52,475 nt of DNA. It comes from an uncultured Eubacteriales bacterium (lineage in GTDB: Bacteria; Bacillota; Clostridia; Oscillospirales; Acutalibacteraceae). Positions 50,078 through 52,475 of the stretch are shown here, piece after piece. The notes beneath the pieces were generated by a model. It did no database searches. It was not told where the DNA came from and saw only the letters and a program-made list of their open reading frames with translations. The number at the start of each line of letters is the position of its first letter. Within the stretch, counting starts at the first letter, position 1. The stretch spans positions 1 through 52,475 of the forward strand of contig CAKSGV010000017.1 of the NCBI GenBank assembly GCA_934454845.1, read 5' to 3'. The translations under genes were made by a program, and so were the position numbers.

Positions 50078-50425
50078 TTAATTTTCCTCTTCCTCAAAAT
50101 CTTCCGTTTTTAAAACAGCGTCGTACAAAAGCTGAGCCGCTTCAAGGTCGCTTTTCGATACGAAAATTTCACAAGCGCTCATTCCGCCGCCGAAGCGCAG
50201 ATGAATTCCTTCCTTTTCTTCTGCGGAGAAAAGGATACCGTTTTCCGCAAGGACATCTTTATAGATATCAGCTGTTATCATATTCTCCACGCTTGCCGCA
50301 AGAACAGGATCTTTTATTATTATATCCGCTTTTTCTTCCGTTACAGCGTCAAGCTCAGCTCCGCAATTAGGGCAAAACTCCGCATTATCCTTACATTCAA
50401 ACCCGCAAACTCTGCAATTTCTCAT
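50078..50425 (-). CDS. Zinc-ribbon protein of unknown function
   Basis: A 115-residue protein. The first 22 residues form a zinc ribbon, CRVCGFECKDNAEFCPNCG. The rest (about 35-110) resembles small DUF2007-type domains (ENMITADIYKDVLAENGILF, then MSACEIFVSKSDLEAAQLLYD), which are of unknown function; this match is tentative. The acidic tail is EDFEEEEN. AGGAG precedes the ATG. It is only 20 bp from a terminator upstream, so its promoter is not evident; obg and mrnC follow in the same operon. Confidence 0.75.
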   Translation of the reverse strand: MRNCRVCGFECKDNAEFCPNCGAELDAVTEEKADIIIKDPVLAASVENMITADIYKDVLAENGILFSAEEKEGIHLRFGGGMSACEIFVSKSDLEAAQLLYDAVLKTEDFEEEEN

Positions 50426-50444
50426 TTTTTACTCCTAAACAAAA

Positions 50445-50478
50445 AACCGGGCGGAATTAATACTAAAGCCGCCCGGTT
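50445..50478 (-). terminator. Terminator of rplU-prp-rpmA
   Basis: A perfect 10-bp GC-rich stem (AACCGGGCGG, complement CCGCCCGGTT) around a 14-nt loop. On the minus strand the stem ends in GGTT followed by TTTTG. It lies 19 bp after rpmA and only 20 bp before the zinc-ribbon gene, so partial readthrough may feed the obg operon. Confidence 0.85.
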
Positions 50479-50496
50479 ATGATACAAAAAGTATTA

Positions 50497-50781
50497 TTAC
50501 TGCTCTACTGCGTAGATGCTGACCTGCTTGCGGTCCTTACCTACACGCTCAAACTTAACCTTACCGTCAACAAGAGCAAACAAGGTATCATCCGAGCCTC
50601 GGCCGACATTATTGCCGGCGTGGATATGAGTGCCTCTCTGTCTGACAAGGATATTTCCGGCTAATACAAACTGCCCGTCACCGCGCTTAACGCCGAGTCT
50701 TTTAGACTCACTGTCACGGCCGTTCTTAGTCGAACCCATACCTTTTTTATGAGCGAACAACTGAATGTTTATCTTCAACAT
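50497..50781 (-). CDS. rpmA: 50S ribosomal protein L27, with cleavable N-terminus
   Basis: L27, 94 residues, reaches the peptidyl transferase centre. The N-terminus MLKINIQLFAHKKGMGSTKNG shows the Firmicutes pre-sequence; the protease Prp is known to cut after the F in such motifs (here LF/AHKKG) so that the mature end can reach the active site. The prp gene is directly upstream. Confidence 0.97.
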   Translation of the reverse strand: MLKINIQLFAHKKGMGSTKNGRDSESKRLGVKRGDGQFVLAGNILVRQRGTHIHAGNNVGRGSDDTLFALVDGKVKFERVGKDRKQVSIYAVEQ

Positions 50782-50787
50782 AGTGAT

Positions 50788-51105
50788 CTACACCTCCGTG
50801 GTAATTTTTATTCTATCCGGATACTGAGCGGAAAGCTCATTTATATGAAGAGCAAAGCCTTTTAAAACATCTTTAGAGCCTTTGCTTAAATCCTCGCCTA
50901 CGGATCTCATATATCCGTCATGCAAGCGGGATGTCATTTTATCTCCAATAATTTCGGTGACGGTGTTGACCGCCATATATGCCGCGGAAGATACCGCCGA
51001 GCATATTATCTTTCCTGCCTCATCGTTACAGTTAAAAGAACTGTGACCGCTGATCTCAAACCCTACGGGATCGCTATCAGCAAAAATGAATTTAACCTCG
51101 GTCAT
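50788..51105 (-). CDS. prp: Ribosomal-processing cysteine protease Prp
   Basis: A 105-residue cysteine protease (YsxB family) that removes the N-terminal extension of L27. The catalytic histidine is in ISGHSSF and the catalytic cysteine in GKIICSAVSSAAY, the family pattern. It is sandwiched between rplU and rpmA, with 2 and 6 bp gaps, as in most Firmicutes. Confidence 0.95.
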   Translation of the reverse strand: MTEVKFIFADSDPVGFEISGHSSFNCNDEAGKIICSAVSSAAYMAVNTVTEIIGDKMTSRLHDGYMRSVGEDLSKGSKDVLKGFALHINELSAQYPDRIKITTEV

Positions 51106-51107
51106 AA

Positions 51108-51413
51108 TCAGCCGATCTCGGTGATCTGAACCTTAGTATAGGGCTGCCTATGACCCATTTTGCGTGAAGAGCTTTTCTTCGGCTTATAAGTGAAGATATT
51201 GATCTTCTTGCCCTTACCGTTCTTTACAACAGTGCCTTTTACAAAAGCATCTTTAACATAGGGCTTACCGAGCTTTAAAGTTCTGTTGCAAACCGCAACG
51301 ACCTTATCGAAGGTAACTTCTTCATCAGCCTGAGCATTGAGCTTTTCAACATAGATTACATCGCCCTGCTCTACGCGGTACTGCTTACCGCCGGTTTCTA
51401 AAATTGCATACAT
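51108..51413 (-). CDS. rplU: 50S ribosomal protein L21
   Basis: L21, 101 residues. MYAILETGGKQYRVEQGDVIYVEKL and KINIFTYKPKKSSSRKMGHRQPYTKVQI are diagnostic. It is first in the rplU-prp-rpmA operon and is preceded by a structured leader. Confidence 0.97.
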   Translation of the reverse strand: MYAILETGGKQYRVEQGDVIYVEKLNAQADEEVTFDKVVAVCNRTLKLGKPYVKDAFVKGTVVKNGKGKKINIFTYKPKKSSSRKMGHRQPYTKVQITEIG

Positions 51414-51508
51414 TTTTCTTTACACCTACCTGATATATAACAGTCTCGCTAAAGTTAGGCGCGCACCCTTAAAAAGGGCACAACTTATCAGAGCCTACAA
51501 TATGCGGC
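51414..51508 (-). ncRNA. L21 leader RNA
   Basis: About 95 nt from the expected transcription start to rplU. An outer helix pairs TAGGC with GCCTA around an inner CCCTT/AAGGG hairpin, consistent with the Firmicutes L21 leader, a feedback element for rplU. The assignment rests on place and simple pairing, not on a covariance search. Confidence 0.65.
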
Positions 51509-51514
51509 TTAAGT

Positions 51515-51543
51515 ATTTTATCACATTGCTTTCAACTTGTCAA
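51515..51543 (-). promoter_or_regulatory. Promoter of rplU-prp-rpmA
   Basis: On the minus strand: consensus TTGACA (51538-51543), 17-bp spacer, extended -10 TGATAAAAT (hexamer 51515-51520). Confidence 0.92.
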
Positions 51544-51612
51544 CATATTTTTTAATTGACTTATATTCTTTATTATGCTACCATTAAAGAAAAAATCGAC
51601 GGGAGAATCAAT

Positions 51613-52371
51613 ATGAAATACGCTGTTATAACCGGAGCTTCTTCGGGTCTCGGAAAAGAATATATTTACGCAGTTTTAAGTTCTATGCCCGAAATTGAAA
51701 AAATACTGGTAATTGCAAGACGGGAAGACAGGCTCAACACTCTTAAAAAAGAGCTCGGCGAAAAAATATCGCCGATGCCCGGCGATATAACAGACGGTGA
51801 ATTTATCCGCAAATATGCCGATTATCTCAAAGCCGAAAAGGCGGAAGTAAAATTACTTATAAATAACGCGGGTTTCGGGCGGCTTGCCGATTTCACCGAT
51901 ATCGGTACCATTGACAACGCGGCAATGGTCAGGCTTAACTGCGAGGCACTCACGGTTATGACTTCGATCACTCTTCCCTTTATGACGGAAAATTCCAATA
52001 TTATAAACACCTGCTCGATAGCGGCTTTCGCACCGAATGCGAGAATGGCGGTTTATTCTTCCACAAAAGCTTATGTTTTAAGCCTTTCAAGAGCTCTGAG
52101 GTTTGAACTTAAAAGCAAAAAAATTTCTGTTACGGCCGTTTGTCCGGGACCTATGGATACGGAATTTTTACCCGTTGCAAACATAAAAAAGGGCACAAGC
52201 AAGACTTTTGACACTCTGCCGAGAGTAAACCCAAAAATTATGGCTGAAAAATCGCTTAAGGCGGCGCTTTCCAAAAAAGCGGTATATACTAACAAGCCTT
52301 TTTATAAATTTTACCGCTTTATTGCAAAAATTCTTCCCTGCTCGCTTGTGATGAAATGGTGCAAGACATAA
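51613..52371 (+). CDS. Short-chain dehydrogenase/reductase (SDR family)
   Basis: A 252-residue NAD(P)-dependent oxidoreductase of the classical SDR fold. The cofactor loop is ITGASSGLGKEY at the N-terminus; NNAGFG, the catalytic Ser in NTCSIAAF and the YSSTK active-site motif (Y and K catalytic) follow. The C-terminal 30 residues are basic and aromatic (YKFYRFIAKILPCSLVMKW), maybe membrane-associating. GGGAG precedes the ATG at 51613; an in-frame ATG at 51556 lies in the promoter-rich gap. The substrate is unknown. Confidence 0.9.
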   Translation: MKYAVITGASSGLGKEYIYAVLSSMPEIEKILVIARREDRLNTLKKELGEKISPMPGDITDGEFIRKYADYLKAEKAEVKLLINNAGFGRLADFTDIGTIDNAAMVRLNCEALTVMTSITLPFMTENSNIINTCSIAAFAPNARMAVYSSTKAYVLSLSRALRFELKSKKISVTAVCPGPMDTEFLPVANIKKGTSKTFDTLPRVNPKIMAEKSLKAALSKKAVYTNKPFYKFYRFIAKILPCSLVMKWCKT

Positions 52372-52380
52372 TAATAAAAA

Positions 52381-52444
52381 ACGAGGCAGACGCCTCGTTT
52401 CAGACAGTAGACAAAGTCCTCAACAAGAGGGCTTTGTTTTTTTG
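52381..52444 (+). terminator. Double-hairpin terminator element downstream of the SDR gene
   Basis: Hairpin A ACGAGGC/GCCTCGT (52381-52398), spacer TTTCAGACAGTAGACAAAG (52398-52416), and hairpin B (52411-52435, 11-bp stem with one G-U pair), then eight or nine T. It has the same order and spacer as the element at 26-99, each in the sense of the gene it follows. Confidence 0.85.
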
Positions 52445-52475
52445 CAAAGAAAGAGAAAATCATCGAAAAAAGGGA

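Noticed and set aside
1..52475. CRISPR array, prophage, transposase or integron features
   Set aside because: No regularly spaced repeats, no cas genes, no integrase or transposase reading frames, and no att-like direct repeats were found.

Overview
The window looks like a chromosomal segment of a spore-forming, anaerobic, gut-type Clostridia bacterium, most likely Oscillospiraceae/Ruminococcaceae. Evidence: a spoIIID orthologue; the Firmicutes-only rplU-prp-rpmA arrangement in which L27 carries a cleavable N-terminus; a KOW-domain gene between map and infA; moderate-to-low GC; AGGAGG-type ribosome binding sites; and secreted proteins with a cohesin-like domain. Genus and species cannot be fixed from the sequence alone.

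Layout. 1-5300: mother-cell sporulation regulator spoIIID and the excision-repair pair uvrB-uvrA (minus). 5366-5441: tRNA-Pro(TGG) with its own promoter and terminator. 5631-10209: a drug-response patch with a MerR/TipAS-type regulator, a MarR regulator with a MATE exporter (minus), and a divergent second MATE exporter (plus). 10306-14684: a five-gene plus-strand operon with two GT2 glycosyltransferases, a dTDP-sugar 3,4-ketoisomerase (FdtA/QdtA type), a PLP sugar aminotransferase and a GNAT acetyltransferase, which together look like synthesis and transfer of an N-acylated 3-amino-3,6-dideoxyhexose onto a surface glycan. 14701-14847: a bidirectional terminator and an unexplained 108-nt structured element.

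14858-30271 is the fused S10-spc-alpha ribosomal supercluster (minus, rpsJ to rplQ, 32 genes including secY, adk, map, a KOW gene, infA and rpoA). It is driven by a strong promoter at 30553-30581 and has a leader of about 275 nt containing a 12-codon reading frame with a good ribosome binding site.

30647-48402 is the most unusual part. A seven-gene minus-strand operon encodes a solute-binding protein fused to carbohydrate-binding-like domains, two complete pairs of carbohydrate ABC permeases, a secreted NHL-propeller/TPR/YIP1 membrane protein and a secreted DUF5696-like protein, with no ATPase. Upstream on the same strand are a 1092-residue secreted protein with duplicated modules and a three-gene set (cohesin-domain secreted protein, a 46-residue peptide missed by size cutoffs, a Ser/Lys-rich lipoprotein). 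A divergent AraC regulator follows. A 15-nt motif is shared between the AraC/cohesin intergenic region and the promoter of the ABC operon, so I infer one AraC-controlled surface-glycan capture system.

48429-51413: mrnC, obg, a zinc-ribbon gene, then rpmA, prp and rplU behind a typical L21 leader and promoter (all minus). 51613-52371: an SDR oxidoreductase (plus). Both window ends carry the same double-hairpin terminator element with a conserved 19-nt spacer.
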